A stretch of DNA of 64,000 bases from Rhizobium leguminosarum bv. trifolii WSM2297 (GTDB taxonomy: Bacteria; Pseudomonadota; Alphaproteobacteria; Rhizobiales; Rhizobiaceae): positions 3,730,361-3,794,360 of the forward strand of contig NZ_JH719395.1 of NCBI RefSeq assembly GCF_000271845.1, given 5' to 3'. Positions 1 to 9,276 of this stretch are shown here, one piece after another. Each line of letters starts with the position of its first letter. Positions within the stretch are counted from its first letter, which is position 1. The notes beneath the pieces were generated by a model. That model was not told where the DNA came from. It saw only the letters and a program-made list of their open reading frames with translations, and did no database searches. A program made the position numbers and the translations under genes.

Positions 1-526
1 ATTCCACTTCGAAATGCGCGGTATCGGCATCCGGGCAGGCCAGCAATGTCAGCCGGAAGATTTCGACTTCGCGAGAGGGGATTTCGACAACTTCGCCTTC
101 GCGCGCCAGGTCATAGGCGCGTTCACCCGATATCTTGATCGCCGAAAACTGCGGCGGCACCTGGCTGATGGTGCCGATATATCCAGGCAGGATATCGCGG
201 ATCTGCTGTTCGCTGGGGCGCTTGTCCGAGCTTTCGGTCACCTCGCCCTCGAGATCGTCGGTCGCCCGTTCTTCGCCCCAGCTGACGGTGAATTCATAGA
301 TCTTGCGGCCGTCCATCACATAGGGGACGGTCTTCGTCGCATCGCCTAGCGCGATCGGCAGCATGCCGGAGGCGAGCGGATCGAGCGTTCCGGCATGACC
401 GGCCTTCTGCGCCTTATAGAGCCACTTGATCTTGGAAACGGCTTCCGTCGAGCCGAAATCCACCGGCTTGTCGAGGATCAGCCAGCCGGAAATCGGCCGG
501 CCCTTGGGTTTGCGTGGTTTGGACAT
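1..526 (-). CDS. truB: tRNA pseudouridine(55) synthase TruB, 3' part beyond the window
   Basis: Makes pseudouridine 55 in the T-loop of tRNAs. The reading frame starts at the ATG at 526 and runs off the left edge, so only about the first 175 residues are visible. The start reads [15 protein letters not shown], followed by the family signature [12 protein letters not shown] near residue 42, which carries the catalytic Asp, and then [18 protein letters not shown]. It lies 13 bp after rbfA on the same strand and is probably the last of the rimP-nusA-ylxR-infB-rbfA-truB cluster seen here. The assignment rests on the TruB motif and the classical gene order; the C-terminal PUA-like part cannot be checked. 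Confidence 0.95.
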   Translation of the reverse strand, partial: MSKPRKPKGRPISGWLILDKPVDFGSTEAVSKIKWLYKAQKAGHAGTLDPLASGMLPIALGDATKTVPYVMDGRKIYEFTVSWGEERATDDLEGEVTESSDKRPSEQQIRDILPGYIGTISQVPPQFSAIKISGERAYDLAREGEVVEIPSREVEIFRLTLLACPDADTAHFEVE

Positions 527-539
527 GCGTCTCTTCTGG

Positions 540-944
540 TTATTGTTCGTCATTATCGCCGTCGAGGTCGCGGCTCACCTCGGGCGAACGCAGCAGCTCG
601 TCGATTTTCTTGTAGTTGTCGAAGCTGGTATCGTCGCGGAAGCGCACCTCCGGCATATATTTCATCTGCCGAAGCTGCTGCCCGAGCCTGCCGCGGATAA
701 ACCGCGCATGACGGTTCAAAGCCTCGATGACGACGCTGTGGTCGGAAACGCCGAGCGGCGTCACGTAAGCCGTGGCGATCTTGAGGTCGGGCGACATGCG
801 TACTTCCGAGATCGAAATCACGGTCGCTTCGATGACGTCGTCGCGCACTTCGCCGCGCTGCAGGACCTGGGTGAGAGCGGCGCGAACCTGTTCGCCAACG
901 CGCAGCATGCGCTGCGAAGGCGCGGAAGAAGTTGCTCTGGTCAT
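540..944 (-). CDS. rbfA: 30S ribosome-binding factor RbfA
   Basis: Small KH-fold protein (134 aa) that binds 30S subunits and helps late 16S rRNA maturation, including cold adaptation. Family features are the N-terminal [20 protein letters not shown] helix, the strand motif [17 protein letters not shown], and the [22 protein letters not shown] segment near the C-terminus. The tail is acidic (DLDGDNDEQ). It sits between infB (154 bp upstream, with a strong hairpin in the gap) and truB (13 bp downstream). The ATG at 944 has only a weak AGAG ribosome site. Length is normal for the alphaproteobacterial family. Confidence 0.95.
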   Translation of the reverse strand: MTRATSSAPSQRMLRVGEQVRAALTQVLQRGEVRDDVIEATVISISEVRMSPDLKIATAYVTPLGVSDHSVVIEALNRHARFIRGRLGQQLRQMKYMPEVRFRDDTSFDNYKKIDELLRSPEVSRDLDGDNDEQ

Positions 945-1038
945 TGTTATCTCTATTTGCCGATGCGGCTGGGAATCGAACCCGTCAAAGGAGTGCGTCC
1001 ATGACTCTTTTGGCCGAAAAGGTCAAGTCGGCAGATAC

Positions 1039-1074
1039 CCAAAAGCCATCCGCCGGCTGGCGAATGGCTTTTGG
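1039..1074 (-). other. Strong hairpin in the infB-rbfA spacer
   Basis: Positions 1039-1049 and 1064-1074 form a perfect 11-bp inverted repeat (CCAAAAGCCAT / ATGGCTTTTGG), and an inner 4-bp stem CGCC-GGCT-GGCG fills the loop. On the transcribed (minus) strand it begins about 25 nt after the infB stop. There is no long U-tract after the stem (TTTTGGGTATC), so it is not a clear intrinsic terminator. A partial terminator, an RNase processing site or an mRNA-stabilising element are all possible. Confidence 0.55.
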
Positions 1075-1098
1075 AATGTCTTGCTCAGGCGCAGCAGA

Positions 1099-3858
1099 TC
1101 AGAGCGTGCGCGTGATATGTTCGACGCGGAAGCACTCGATGACGTCGCCGGCGCGCATATCCTCGTAGTTTTCGAAGGCCATGCCGCATTCCTGGCCCAT
1201 CGGCACTTCGGAGACTTCGTCCTTGAAGCGCTTGAGGGTCTTGAGCTTGCCTTCGTGAACGACGACATCGTTGCGGATGAGGCGGACGCCCGCACCACGT
1301 TCGACCTTGCCTTCGACGACACGGCAGCCTGCGACCTTGCCGACCTTGGTGATGTTGAACACCTCGAGGATTTCGGCATTGCCGATGAAGGTTTCGCGCC
1401 GTTCCGGAGACAACAGACCCGACATCGCTGCCTTCACGTCATCCACCAGGTCGTAGATGATGTTGTAGTAGCGGATTTCGATGCCTTCGCGCTCGGCGAA
1501 CTGGCGTGCCTGCGTATTGGCACGAACGTTGAAGCCGATGATGGCGGCGTTCGACGCTTCGGCGAGCGAGATATCCGACTCGGTGATGCCGCCGGCGCCC
1601 GAATGGACGATGCGGGCGCGGACTTCGTCGGTGCCGAGCTTCTCGAGGGCGCCGGCGATCGCTTCGATCGAGCCCTGCACGTCACCCTTGATGACCAGCG
1701 GGAACTCCTTGATGCCGGCGCTCTGGCGCTGCATCATCATCTGTTCCAGCGAACCGCGCTGTCCCGACTGGCGGGCAGCCGCCTTGTCGCGGGCAAGACG
1801 CTGGCGATATTCCGAGATTTCGCGGGCGCGGCTTTCGCTTTCGACGACGGCGAATTTGTCACCCGCCTGCGGCGTGCCGGAAAGGCCGAGAACCTCAACC
1901 GGGGTTGCCGGACCTGCTTCCTTCACATGGTCGCCCTTGTCGGTGACGAGGGCGCGCACGCGGCCCCAGACGTCGCCGGCAACGATGATCTGGCCCGGAC
2001 GCAGCGTGCCCTTCTGGACGAGCACGGTCGCGACCGAACCGCGGCCACGATCGAGCTGGGCTTCGATGACCGTGCCTTCGGCCGTCCGGTTCGGATTGGC
2101 CTTGAGGTCGAGAATTTCCGCCTGCAGCAGGATTGCCTCGAGCAGCTTGTCGAGGTTCTTGCCGGTTTTGGCCGAAACCTCGACGTCGAGCACTTCACCG
2201 CCCATGGATTCCACGAAGACTTCGTGCTGCAGCAGCTGGTTGCGGACCTTTTGCGGATCCGCTTCGTGCTTGTCGACCTTGTTGATCGCAACGATGATCG
2301 GAACACCGGCCGCCTTGGCGTGGTTGATCGATTCGATCGTCTGCGGCATCACGCTGTCGTCGGCTGCGACGACCAGGATGGCGATATCGGTTGCCTGCGC
2401 ACCGCGGGCACGCATGGCCGTGAAGGCGGCGTGGCCGGGCGTATCGATGAAGGTGATCTTCTGGCCGCTCTGCTCCACCTGATAGGCGCCGATATGCTGG
2501 GTGATGCCACCGGCTTCGCCGGAGACCACGTTGGCATGGCGGATGGCGTCGAGCAGCGAGGTCTTGCCGTGGTCGACATGGCCCATGATGGTGACGACAG
2601 GCGGACGCGAAACCAGTTCGCCATCCTCGTCGGACACGTTGAAGATGCCGAGTTCGACGTCGGATTCCGACACGCGTCTGACCGTATGGCCGAATTCGCC
2701 GGCGATGAGTTCGGCGAGGTCGGCGTCGATGACGTCGCCCGGCTTCATCATCTGGCCTTCTTTCATCAGGTACTTGATGACGTCGACGGCGCGTTCGGAC
2801 ATGCGCTGCGACAGTTCCTGAATGGTGATGGTCTCGGGCAGAACCACTTCACGGGAGATCTTCTCGCGGGTTTCCTGCATCTGGCCGCGGCGGAACTTCT
2901 CCTGCCGGCGGCGCATCGCCGAGAGCGAACGGCCGCGAGCATTGTCCTCGCCGTCGACATTGGCAGTGGAGATCGTCAGCTTGCCGCGACGGCGTTCTTC
3001 ATCGGTCTTCGGACGGGTGGTGACCGGCTTTGCCGGTTCCGGGCGAACGACACGGCCACGGACCGGAGCGCCGCGTGCTGCGCCGCCACGATCATCTTCT
3101 TCCTTTTCGTCGCGACGGCCGCGAACGGCGCCGGGGGCAGCAGCGCCCGCTGCCGGACGGGCGGCAGCCGGTGCTCCGGCTGCATCGGGCCGGCGCGCAG
3201 CAGGTGCCGACGAAGCGGGTTGCTGCGGCCGCGGGGCGTCGGAGCGTGCTTCGGCCGGAGCCGGGGCTGCGGCTACTGGTTCGGCAACAGCGACGGGTGC
3301 CTCAGCCTGCCGGATAGCCTCTTCGGCGGCCCTGCGGGCAGCTTCTTCGGCTTCGGCTGCCTTACGGACAATCTCTTCGGCGGCACGGCGCTTTTCATCC
3401 TCGGCCCTGCGGATCGCATCCTGGGCGTCACGCGCCTGGGCGTCGGCCAACGCGCGGCGGCGGGCGTCCATTTCCTCAGGCGACAGATGGTTCAGCACCA
3501 CCGGACGCGGACGATCGTTCTGGCGCGGCGCCTGATGGGACTGCTGCGGACGCTGGTTCATCTGGCCGTTATTGCTCTGCTGAACCCGCGGTGCCGGCGT
3601 CGGCTGTTGCGGGCGTGCCTGCACGGGTGCGGGCGCCGGTTCGGCTGCACGGACGGGGGCCACCGGAGCGGCTGGCGTGATCGGCTTTTCGTCTTCCGGG
3701 CGCATCGGGCGCCGCTTACGGGTCTCGACGACGACCGCCTTGGTGCGACCTCGACCCATATCCTGGCGAACGGTGCCCTGGCTCATCCCCGATGGTTTCA
3801 GGGTAAGCGTCTTTTTGCCCGTCACGCTGATTGTCTTGTCGTCGTTACTATCGGTCAT
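1099..3858 (-). CDS. infB: Translation initiation factor IF-2
   Basis: GTPase (919 aa) that places initiator fMet-tRNA on the 30S subunit and promotes subunit joining. Residues 1-300 are a charged, Pro/Ala/Arg-rich linker with a helix dense in [13 protein letters not shown] repeats. The IF2_N domain follows at about 350-400. The G domain carries G1 GHVDHGKTS at about 424, G3 DTPGHAAF at about 470, G4 NKVDK at about 525 and G5 SAKTG at about 561. The C-terminal domains end in [13 protein letters not shown]. The ATG at 3858 is preceded by AAGGA. It lies downstream of nusA and the YlxR gene, the conserved order, and all G motifs are intact. Confidence 0.98.
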   Translation of the reverse strand: MTDSNDDKTISVTGKKTLTLKPSGMSQGTVRQDMGRGRTKAVVVETRKRRPMRPEDEKPITPAAPVAPVRAAEPAPAPVQARPQQPTPAPRVQQSNNGQMNQRPQQSHQAPRQNDRPRPVVLNHLSPEEMDARRRALADAQARDAQDAIRRAEDEKRRAAEEIVRKAAEAEEAARRAAEEAIRQAEAPVAVAEPVAAAPAPAEARSDAPRPQQPASSAPAARRPDAAGAPAAARPAAGAAAPGAVRGRRDEKEEDDRGGAARGAPVRGRVVRPEPAKPVTTRPKTDEERRRGKLTISTANVDGEDNARGRSLSAMRRRQEKFRRGQMQETREKISREVVLPETITIQELSQRMSERAVDVIKYLMKEGQMMKPGDVIDADLAELIAGEFGHTVRRVSESDVELGIFNVSDEDGELVSRPPVVTIMGHVDHGKTSLLDAIRHANVVSGEAGGITQHIGAYQVEQSGQKITFIDTPGHAAFTAMRARGAQATDIAILVVAADDSVMPQTIESINHAKAAGVPIIVAINKVDKHEADPQKVRNQLLQHEVFVESMGGEVLDVEVSAKTGKNLDKLLEAILLQAEILDLKANPNRTAEGTVIEAQLDRGRGSVATVLVQKGTLRPGQIIVAGDVWGRVRALVTDKGDHVKEAGPATPVEVLGLSGTPQAGDKFAVVESESRAREISEYRQRLARDKAAARQSGQRGSLEQMMMQRQSAGIKEFPLVIKGDVQGSIEAIAGALEKLGTDEVRARIVHSGAGGITESDISLAEASNAAIIGFNVRANTQARQFAEREGIEIRYYNIIYDLVDDVKAAMSGLLSPERRETFIGNAEILEVFNITKVGKVAGCRVVEGKVERGAGVRLIRNDVVVHEGKLKTLKRFKDEVSEVPMGQECGMAFENYEDMRAGDVIECFRVEHITRTL

Positions 3859-3960
3859 TCGTTCCCGTTCCTTCGGACAGGGAGCGATGACTAGATCAGA
3901 CCCTGTCGTTCAATACTTGTCGATCAATGAGGATGCGACCGGCCGATGCCGGTGACCGCC

Positions 3961-4656
3961 TCATTGTTTTTGCCGGCCAGCGCCGCCCGCTGCCCGGGAC
4001 TGACCGCCAATACGGTACTGTTCGAGCATCTTTGCGCGCTTCACTACACCCTCACCCGCCTGCCCTGCAAGCACTGCGGCATGGATAAAAGCATTCTGGC
4101 CCATCAGGCCTTCCATTTCGCTCTCCGAGAAGAGACGGAAGGAAGGTATCTCCTCCTCGGTCTCCATTCCGAGGTGCCAGGCCTTGCGGGCCTGGTCGAT
4201 TTTCCGGACGCCGTCGTCCGCTGCATCAGTCGCATGGAACACCGCAATGGCTGCTCCGCTTCTGACTGCGGCATCCACTTTCGAGGAGCCGCTGACGAAC
4301 TGGCCGGCTTTCCGCGCCATGTTCATCATCTGCATCAATTGTGCCGACAGCAGCCGGTCGACGCTCGCGCCGAGATCGTCCGCCGCCTTCACATCCATTT
4401 TCAGCGCGCGGGCGAAGAGTTTCTTCGCCACTGCCCTGTCGACCAGCGACCGGTCGATCTTCACCCAGCATCCGCGTCCCGGAAGCTCGCGCTTCAGGTC
4501 GGCGACAATCATTCCATCGGGAGCGGCAACGAAGCGGATCAGCTCTTCCGGCGATCCGCTTTCGCGCGTCACGATGCACATGCGTCCGTTCACGTCATAA
4601 CCTGCAAGATCGTCGTCCTCATCAGGAAGAGCGTCCGGCTCATGCGCGGTCATCAT
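3961..4656 (-). CDS. YlxR/DUF448 RNA-binding protein with a C-terminal L7Ae-like domain
   Basis: Protein of 231 aa between nusA and infB. The N-terminal part (about 20-100) is the YlxR domain, with GRMCIVTRESGSPEELIRFV and LPGRGCWVKID. The following part (about 105-190) resembles an L7Ae/L30e RNA-binding fold, with MMNMARKAGQFVSGSSKV and a Gly/Ala-rich nucleotide-facing stretch. Many Gram-positive bacteria encode these as two small proteins (YlxR and YlxQ), so this is the fused alphaproteobacterial form. Its ATG overlaps the nusA stop by 4 bp, suggesting translational coupling. The Lys/Arg/Gln-rich tail may bind RNA. A precise function is not established from sequence; a role in ribosome or RNase P biology is only suggested by the family. 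Confidence 0.88.
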   Translation of the reverse strand: MMTAHEPDALPDEDDDLAGYDVNGRMCIVTRESGSPEELIRFVAAPDGMIVADLKRELPGRGCWVKIDRSLVDRAVAKKLFARALKMDVKAADDLGASVDRLLSAQLMQMMNMARKAGQFVSGSSKVDAAVRSGAAIAVFHATDAADDGVRKIDQARKAWHLGMETEEEIPSFRLFSESEMEGLMGQNAFIHAAVLAGQAGEGVVKRAKMLEQYRIGGQSRAAGGAGRQKQ

Positions 4657-6260
4657 GCTTCTTGTTCGGCTTCGGCTTCAGTGACCTCTTCTTCGGTCCC
4701 CTTCGCCAGGTCCTCTTCGGTGATCCAGCCGGCCGAAAGGCGGGCCTGGACGATCATCTGCTCGGCCTCGACGCGCGAAACGTCGAACTTCGAGAACAGC
4801 CCTTCGAACTTCTTGGTTTCGCCGTTCTTGCGTTCGCTCCAGCCGACCAGATCGTCAGCGGCGCAACCGGCAAAGTCCTCGATCGTCTTGATCCCGTCTT
4901 CGCCGAGCGCCACCATCATCTGGGCGGTTATGCCGTCGATTTCGCGCAGTTCGTCCTGAACGCCGAGCGCCTTGCGCTTCTCGTCCATCTCGGCTTCGAG
5001 ACGCTCGAGGAACTCGCGGGCGCGCTGCTGGATTTCCTGCGCCGTCTCTTCGTCGAAACCGTCGATCGAGGAGATTTCGTCGAGATCGACATAAGCCAGT
5101 TCTTCAACCGCGGCAAAGCCTTCGGAGGCCAGAACCTGGCCGACCATTTCGTCGACGTCGAGCGAATCCATGAACAGGTTGGTGCGCTCGTTGAATTCCT
5201 TCTGACGGCGTTCCGATTCCTCGGCTTCCGTCATGATGTCGATGTCCCAGCCGGTCAGCTGCGAGGCGAGGCGGACGTTCTGGCCGCGGCGGCCGATCGC
5301 CAACGACAGCTGCTCATCGGGAACGACGACTTCGATACGCTCGGCATCCTCGTCGAGAACCACCTTGGCGACTTCGGCCGGCTGCAGGGCGTTGACGACG
5401 AAGGTCGCCGGGTCTTGGCTCCACGGAATGATGTCGATCTTCTCGCCCTGGAGTTCGCCGACGACGGCCTGAACGCGCGAGCCGCGCATACCGACGCAGG
5501 CGCCGACCGGATCGATCGAACTATCGTTCGAGATCACGGCGATCTTGGCGCGCGAGCCCGGATCGCGGGCGACCGACTTCACCTGGATGATGCCGTCGTA
5601 AATTTCCGGCACTTCCATGGTGAACAGCTTCACCATGAACTGCGGATGCGTGCGCGACAGGAAAATCTGCGGACCGCGCTGCTCGCGACGGACGTCATAG
5701 ACGTAGGCGCGGACGCGATCGCCATAGCGGACGTTTTCGCGCGGGATCATTTCGTCGCGGCGGATGATGCCTTCGCCACGGCCGAGATCGACGATGACGT
5801 TGCCGTATTCGACGCGCTTGACGGTGCCGTTGACGATTTCGCCGGTGCGATCCTTGAATTCGTCGAACTGGCGGTCGCGCTCGGCTTCACGCACCTTCTG
5901 CACGATCACCTGCTTGGCGGACTGTGCGGCAATGCGGCCGAAATCCATCGGCGGCAGCGGATCAGCGATGAAATCGCCCAGTGCGGCGTCCGGGTTGCGG
6001 TCGCGGGCAAGTTCCAGCGGGATCTGCGTCGAATAATCCTCGGCCTTGTCGACGACTTCGAGCAGGCGCTGCAGACGGATTTCGCCGGTCTTCGGATTGA
6101 TGTCGGCCCGGATGTTGGACTCGGTGCCGTAACGGGAGCGTGCCGCCTTCTGGATGGCATCGGCCATTGCGGCCAGCACGATCTCGCGGTCGATGACCTT
6201 TTCGCGCGCCACTGCATCTGCGATCTGCAGAAGTTCGAGCCGGTTCGCACTGACTGCCAT
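4653..6260 (-). CDS. nusA: Transcription termination/antitermination factor NusA
   Basis: RNA polymerase-binding elongation factor (535 aa) that modulates pausing, termination and antitermination. The N-terminal domain is at 1-130 ([20 protein letters not shown]). An S1 domain follows at about 135-200 ([22 protein letters not shown]). Two KH domains lie at about 230-345, including [18 protein letters not shown] and [13 protein letters not shown]. The C-terminal extension has helix-hairpin-helix-type acidic repeats ([11 protein letters not shown]) and an acidic tail rich in Glu. It is second in the operon after rimP, and its stop overlaps the next start by 4 bp. In other bacteria NusA autoregulates this operon, which fits the attenuator-like hairpin before rimP. 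Confidence 0.97.
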   Translation of the reverse strand: MAVSANRLELLQIADAVAREKVIDREIVLAAMADAIQKAARSRYGTESNIRADINPKTGEIRLQRLLEVVDKAEDYSTQIPLELARDRNPDAALGDFIADPLPPMDFGRIAAQSAKQVIVQKVREAERDRQFDEFKDRTGEIVNGTVKRVEYGNVIVDLGRGEGIIRRDEMIPRENVRYGDRVRAYVYDVRREQRGPQIFLSRTHPQFMVKLFTMEVPEIYDGIIQVKSVARDPGSRAKIAVISNDSSIDPVGACVGMRGSRVQAVVGELQGEKIDIIPWSQDPATFVVNALQPAEVAKVVLDEDAERIEVVVPDEQLSLAIGRRGQNVRLASQLTGWDIDIMTEAEESERRQKEFNERTNLFMDSLDVDEMVGQVLASEGFAAVEELAYVDLDEISSIDGFDEETAQEIQQRAREFLERLEAEMDEKRKALGVQDELREIDGITAQMMVALGEDGIKTIEDFAGCAADDLVGWSERKNGETKKFEGLFSKFDVSRVEAEQMIVQARLSAGWITEEDLAKGTEEEVTEAEAEQEA

Positions 6261-6319
6261 TGTCTTGTTTCTCCGTCTTAACCCCGGGGTTCCCGTCCCT
6301 GGAGCGGTCTGTTGATCGG

Positions 6320-6928
6320 TTATTCCTGGTCGTCGTCCGCTTCGTTCTGGTTGGCGGCCTGGGCTTTCGCCAGCTTGTCGGCGCGCAACGCGTCGCGGAT
6401 CAGGTCGTCGGTCAGAATGAGCTTCGCATCGCTAAGCGCCGTGAAGGGAATGGTGACCTTTTGCTCTTCCCCGTAAGCGACCTGGTCACGCTCGAGCGTG
6501 AAACCTTCTACGCCTGCTTCGACGATCTTGCCGCGGAAGCGCTTGCGATTGTCGATCAGGATCGACGTCTCGCATTTCACAAGGTGGCCCTGCCAGCGGA
6601 CGAAATCGGATTTCCGCACCATCGGACGGTCGATGCCGGGCGAAGACACTTCGAGATGATACTCTTTATCGACCGGATCTTCCACATCGAGGACAGGAGA
6701 AATCGCCATCGAGACTTCTTCGCAGTCCTGAACCGTCATCGTCCCGTCGTTGCGCTCGGCCATGACCTGCATCGTTGCGCCGTTCTGGTTCATCATACGG
6801 ACGCGGATAAGCCGGAAGCCCAGGCCGACGAGCACGGGTTCGATGATATCGGCAAGACGCTGGTCGAGCCCAGTTTCGGTAATCAGCCGCGGCTCAACTT
6901 CGTTGCCTGCGTTTGTCATGTCCGACAA
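6320..6928 (-). CDS. rimP: Ribosome maturation factor RimP
   Basis: Needed for 30S subunit assembly. The protein has the RimP core with [20 protein letters not shown] at the N-terminus, [18 protein letters not shown] in the middle and the family motif [14 protein letters not shown]. The C-terminal SH3-like part is followed by a hydrophilic tail ([12 protein letters not shown]). I chose the TTG at 6928 because GAGGAG (6937-6942) lies 8 nt upstream of it. An in-frame ATG at 6952 has no good ribosome site, and a further ATG at 6919 is possible. It is the first gene of the nusA-infB operon and lies directly downstream of a promoter and hairpin-T-tract pair. Confidence 0.93.
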   Translation of the reverse strand: MSDMTNAGNEVEPRLITETGLDQRLADIIEPVLVGLGFRLIRVRMMNQNGATMQVMAERNDGTMTVQDCEEVSMAISPVLDVEDPVDKEYHLEVSSPGIDRPMVRKSDFVRWQGHLVKCETSILIDNRKRFRGKIVEAGVEGFTLERDQVAYGEEQKVTIPFTALSDAKLILTDDLIRDALRADKLAKAQAANQNEADDDQE

Positions 6929-6974
6929 GCGGTGCGCTCCTCGCAATTTCATGCTGTTTAAGGATCGCGCTAAT

Positions 6975-7004
6975 AAAAAAGAGCGGGTCCTTGCGGCCCA
7001 CTCT
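6975..7004 (-). terminator. Intrinsic terminator/attenuator in the rimP leader
   Basis: On the minus strand a stem GAGTGGGCC/GGACCCGCTC (one bulged A, GCAA tetraloop) at 7003-6981 is followed directly by six T residues at 6980-6975. That is a complete intrinsic terminator. It lies after the rimP promoter and about 45 nt before the rimP start, and no minus-strand gene exists upstream that it could end. Premature termination of the rimP-nusA-infB transcript is therefore the natural reading, possibly controlled by NusA itself. No competing antiterminator was worked out. Confidence 0.75.
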
Positions 7005-7032
7005 TCATCAAGCGATCAAGAATTTGAGAGGC

Positions 7033-7061
7033 ATATAGTCGGGTTTTTCCAAAATTGCAAG
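7033..7061 (-). promoter_or_regulatory. Vegetative sigma promoter of the rimP operon
   Basis: Minus-strand -35 CTTGCA (7061-7056) and -10 CTATAT (7038-7033) are separated by exactly 17 bp and match the rhizobial sigma-70 pattern CTTGAC-N17-CTATAT closely. Transcription would start near 7025, only about 20 nt before the hairpin-T-tract element. It serves rimP and, through it, nusA, ylxR, infB, rbfA and truB. Confidence 0.75.
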
Positions 7062-7173
7062 GTCTGCGACCGATTCGGTCAATTCGTGCCGGGCGACGTC
7101 GGCGGGCCTATGGCCAGCGCGTCTCTTGCGCATATATTGCCGTTCGGGCGCAATAACAAAAGCGGGAGAAATC

Positions 7174-8805
7174 GTGGCCTACACCTCGTCGACATTGGCG
7201 CCTTTGCGGCACGATACCTACCGCACCATCTGGTTCGCCAGCCTGTCATCGAATTTCGGCGGCCTGATCCAGGCGGTGGGTGCTGCCTGGATGATGACGA
7301 CGATCACCGCCTCGGAGGACATGGTGGCGCTGGTGCAGACCTCGACGGCGCTGCCGATCATGCTGTTTTCGCTGATATCGGGCGCCTTGGCCGACAATTA
7401 CGACCGCCGCCGGGTCATGCTGACGGCGCAGTGCATGATGCTGACGGTCTCGGCCCTGCTGACGGCCACAGCCCTCCTCGGCTGGATCACCCCCTGGCTG
7501 CTGCTGTTTTTCACCTTCCTGATCGGCTGCGGCACCGCGCTCAACAATCCCTCCTGGCAGGCCTCGGTCGGCGACATGGTGCCGCGCGCCGATCTGCCGG
7601 GCGCCGTCACGCTGAACAGCATGGGCTTCAACATCACCCGCAGCGTCGGTCCGGCGATCGGCGGCGTCATCGTCGCAGCAGCAGGTGCGGCCGCCGCTTT
7701 CGCGGTCAACACCGTAAGCTACCTCGCCCTGATCTATGCCCTCATGCGCTGGCGCCCGAGCACGCCGGTCTCGACCCTGCCGCGCGAGGCGCTCGGCAGC
7801 GCCATCTTCGCCGGCCTGCGTTATGTCTCGATGTCGCCCAATCTCGAAAAGGTTCTGGTCAGGGGACTGCTGTTCGGCATCGGCGCCAGCTCGATCCTGG
7901 CGCTGCTGCCGGTCGTCGCACTCGATCTCGTCGGCGGCGGCCCGCTGACCTATGGTTTCATGCTCGGCGCCTTCGGCATCGGCGCGATCGGCGGTGCGGT
8001 GCTGAATGCGCGGCTGCGCCAGATGCTCTCAAGCGAAATGATCATCCGCCTCTCCTTTGCCGGTTTTGCGCTGAGCGCCGTCATCGCCGCCTTCAGCCCA
8101 AGCGCCGTCCTCACCTCAGCCGGGCTGCTCGTCTCCGGCGCCTGCTGGGTCTCGGCCCTTTCGCTCTTTAACACCATCGTCCAGCTGTCGACGCCGCGCT
8201 GGGTTGTGGGACGGGCGTTGTCGCTCTATCAGACCGTCACCTTCGGCGGCATCGCCGGCGGCAGCTGGTTGTGGGGTGTGGCCGCCGATCGTTACAGCGT
8301 CGCCGATGCGCTGCTGATGTCATCCGTCGTCATGCTGCTCGGCATTGTCATCGGCCTGCGTTTTTCGATGCCCGCCTTCGCCTCGCTCAATCTCGATCCG
8401 CTGAACCGCTTCACCGAGCCGGCTTTGAGTCTCGACATCACGCCGCGCAGCGGCCCGATCGTCATCCAGGTCGATTACGAGATCGGCGATGACGACCTTG
8501 CCGAATTCATGGTGCTGATGGCCGAACGCCGGCGTATCCGCATCCGCGACGGCGCCCGCCACTGGGCGCTGATGCGCGATCTCGAAAATCCCAGCCTCTG
8601 GACGGAAACCTACCATACGCCGACCTGGGTCGAATATATAAGACACAACCAGCGCCGCACGCAGGCCGATGCCGAAAACACCGACAGGCTTCGGGGGCTT
8701 CACCGCGGTGAAGGTCCGCTGCATGTCCACCGCATGATCGAACGCCAGGCCATTCCGCCTGATGACGACGTCTTCCACAAGGCGCCGATCGATCTGCATC
8801 ATTGA
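7174..8805 (+). CDS. MFS exporter of the EntS/MFS_3 type with a C-terminal soluble domain
   Basis: Predicted inner-membrane drug or siderophore-type exporter (543 aa from the GTG at 7174, which follows a GGGAGA site; an upstream ATG at 7126 lacks one). The first 400 residues carry about 12 hydrophobic segments, the inter-helix motif GALADNYDRRRVML typical of MFS proteins, and GFNITRSVGPAIGG. From about residue 425 a hydrophilic domain follows (VDYEIGDDDLAEFMVLMAE, WVEYIRHNQRRTQAD) that looks like a ferredoxin-like alpha/beta domain of the ABM/Dabb type. The substrate is unknown. It ends 9 bp before the acetyltransferase gene, so the two are probably co-transcribed. Confidence 0.85.
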   Translation: MAYTSSTLAPLRHDTYRTIWFASLSSNFGGLIQAVGAAWMMTTITASEDMVALVQTSTALPIMLFSLISGALADNYDRRRVMLTAQCMMLTVSALLTATALLGWITPWLLLFFTFLIGCGTALNNPSWQASVGDMVPRADLPGAVTLNSMGFNITRSVGPAIGGVIVAAAGAAAAFAVNTVSYLALIYALMRWRPSTPVSTLPREALGSAIFAGLRYVSMSPNLEKVLVRGLLFGIGASSILALLPVVALDLVGGGPLTYGFMLGAFGIGAIGGAVLNARLRQMLSSEMIIRLSFAGFALSAVIAAFSPSAVLTSAGLLVSGACWVSALSLFNTIVQLSTPRWVVGRALSLYQTVTFGGIAGGSWLWGVAADRYSVADALLMSSVVMLLGIVIGLRFSMPAFASLNLDPLNRFTEPALSLDITPRSGPIVIQVDYEIGDDDLAEFMVLMAERRRIRIRDGARHWALMRDLENPSLWTETYHTPTWVEYIRHNQRRTQADAENTDRLRGLHRGEGPLHVHRMIERQAIPPDDDVFHKAPIDLHH

Positions 8806-8814
8806 GGGGCAGCC

Positions 8815-9270
8815 ATGCATCAATTCAGGCTCGCCCGCCAATCCGATCTTGCCGCCATCGTCCGGCTGCTCGCCGATGACGATCTCGGCGGCACGAGGGA
8901 GATCGTTTCGGATCCTGTCGACGCACGTTATCTCTCGGCCTTTGCGGCGATCGAGGCCGATGCCAATCAGCTGCTGGCTGTCGCCAGCGACGCTTCCGAT
9001 CGGGTTGTCGGCTGCCTGCAGCTGAGTTTTCTTCCCGGCCTGTCGAGAATGGGCACGTGGCGCGGCCAGATCGAAAGTGTGCGTATCGCCAGCGATCTCC
9101 GCGGCTCGGGCCTCGGCTCTCAGTTCATCGAATGGGCGGTCGCCATGTGCGCCAAGCGCGGCTGCGGCCTGGTGCAGCTGACATCGGACAAGGTACGAGA
9201 GGATGCGATCCGCTTCTACGAGAAGCTTGGTTTTGTGGTGAGCCACGAAGGGCTGAAGCGCAATCTCTGA
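8815..9270 (+). CDS. GNAT-family N-acetyltransferase
   Basis: Protein of 151 aa with the GNAT fold: N-terminal strand FRLARQSDLAAIVRLLADDD, central strand LQLSFLPGL, then IESVRIASDLRGSGLGSQFI, which contains the acetyl-CoA pyrophosphate-binding RxxGxG pattern (RGSGLG). The C-terminal motif DAIRFYEKLGFVVSHEGLK is typical of the family. It starts 9 bp after the MFS exporter, which suggests a shared transcript. The acceptor substrate cannot be read from the sequence. It is convergent with the transglycosylase gene, whose stop is 6 bp away. Confidence 0.9.
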   Translation: MHQFRLARQSDLAAIVRLLADDDLGGTREIVSDPVDARYLSAFAAIEADANQLLAVASDASDRVVGCLQLSFLPGLSRMGTWRGQIESVRIASDLRGSGLGSQFIEWAVAMCAKRGCGLVQLTSDKVREDAIRFYEKLGFVVSHEGLKRNL

Positions 9271-9276
9271 AGCTGG

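Noticed and set aside
955..990. tRNA T-arm-like sequence (minus strand GGGTTCGATTCCCAGCCGC) in the infB-rbfA spacer
   Set aside because: The T-stem pairs only three bases, and no matching acceptor 5' strand, D-arm or anticodon arm was found upstream. At best a tRNA-like remnant, probably chance.
772..3894. Plus-strand open frame of more than 1000 codons opposite infB
   Set aside because: Antisense shadow of the high-GC infB gene: no protein family, very high Asp/Arg/Ala content, and the minus strand encodes an intact IF-2.
4341..6281. Plus-strand open frame opposite nusA and ylxR
   Set aside because: Complement of two clear genes with intact motifs; the translated product shows no domain and no ribosome site.
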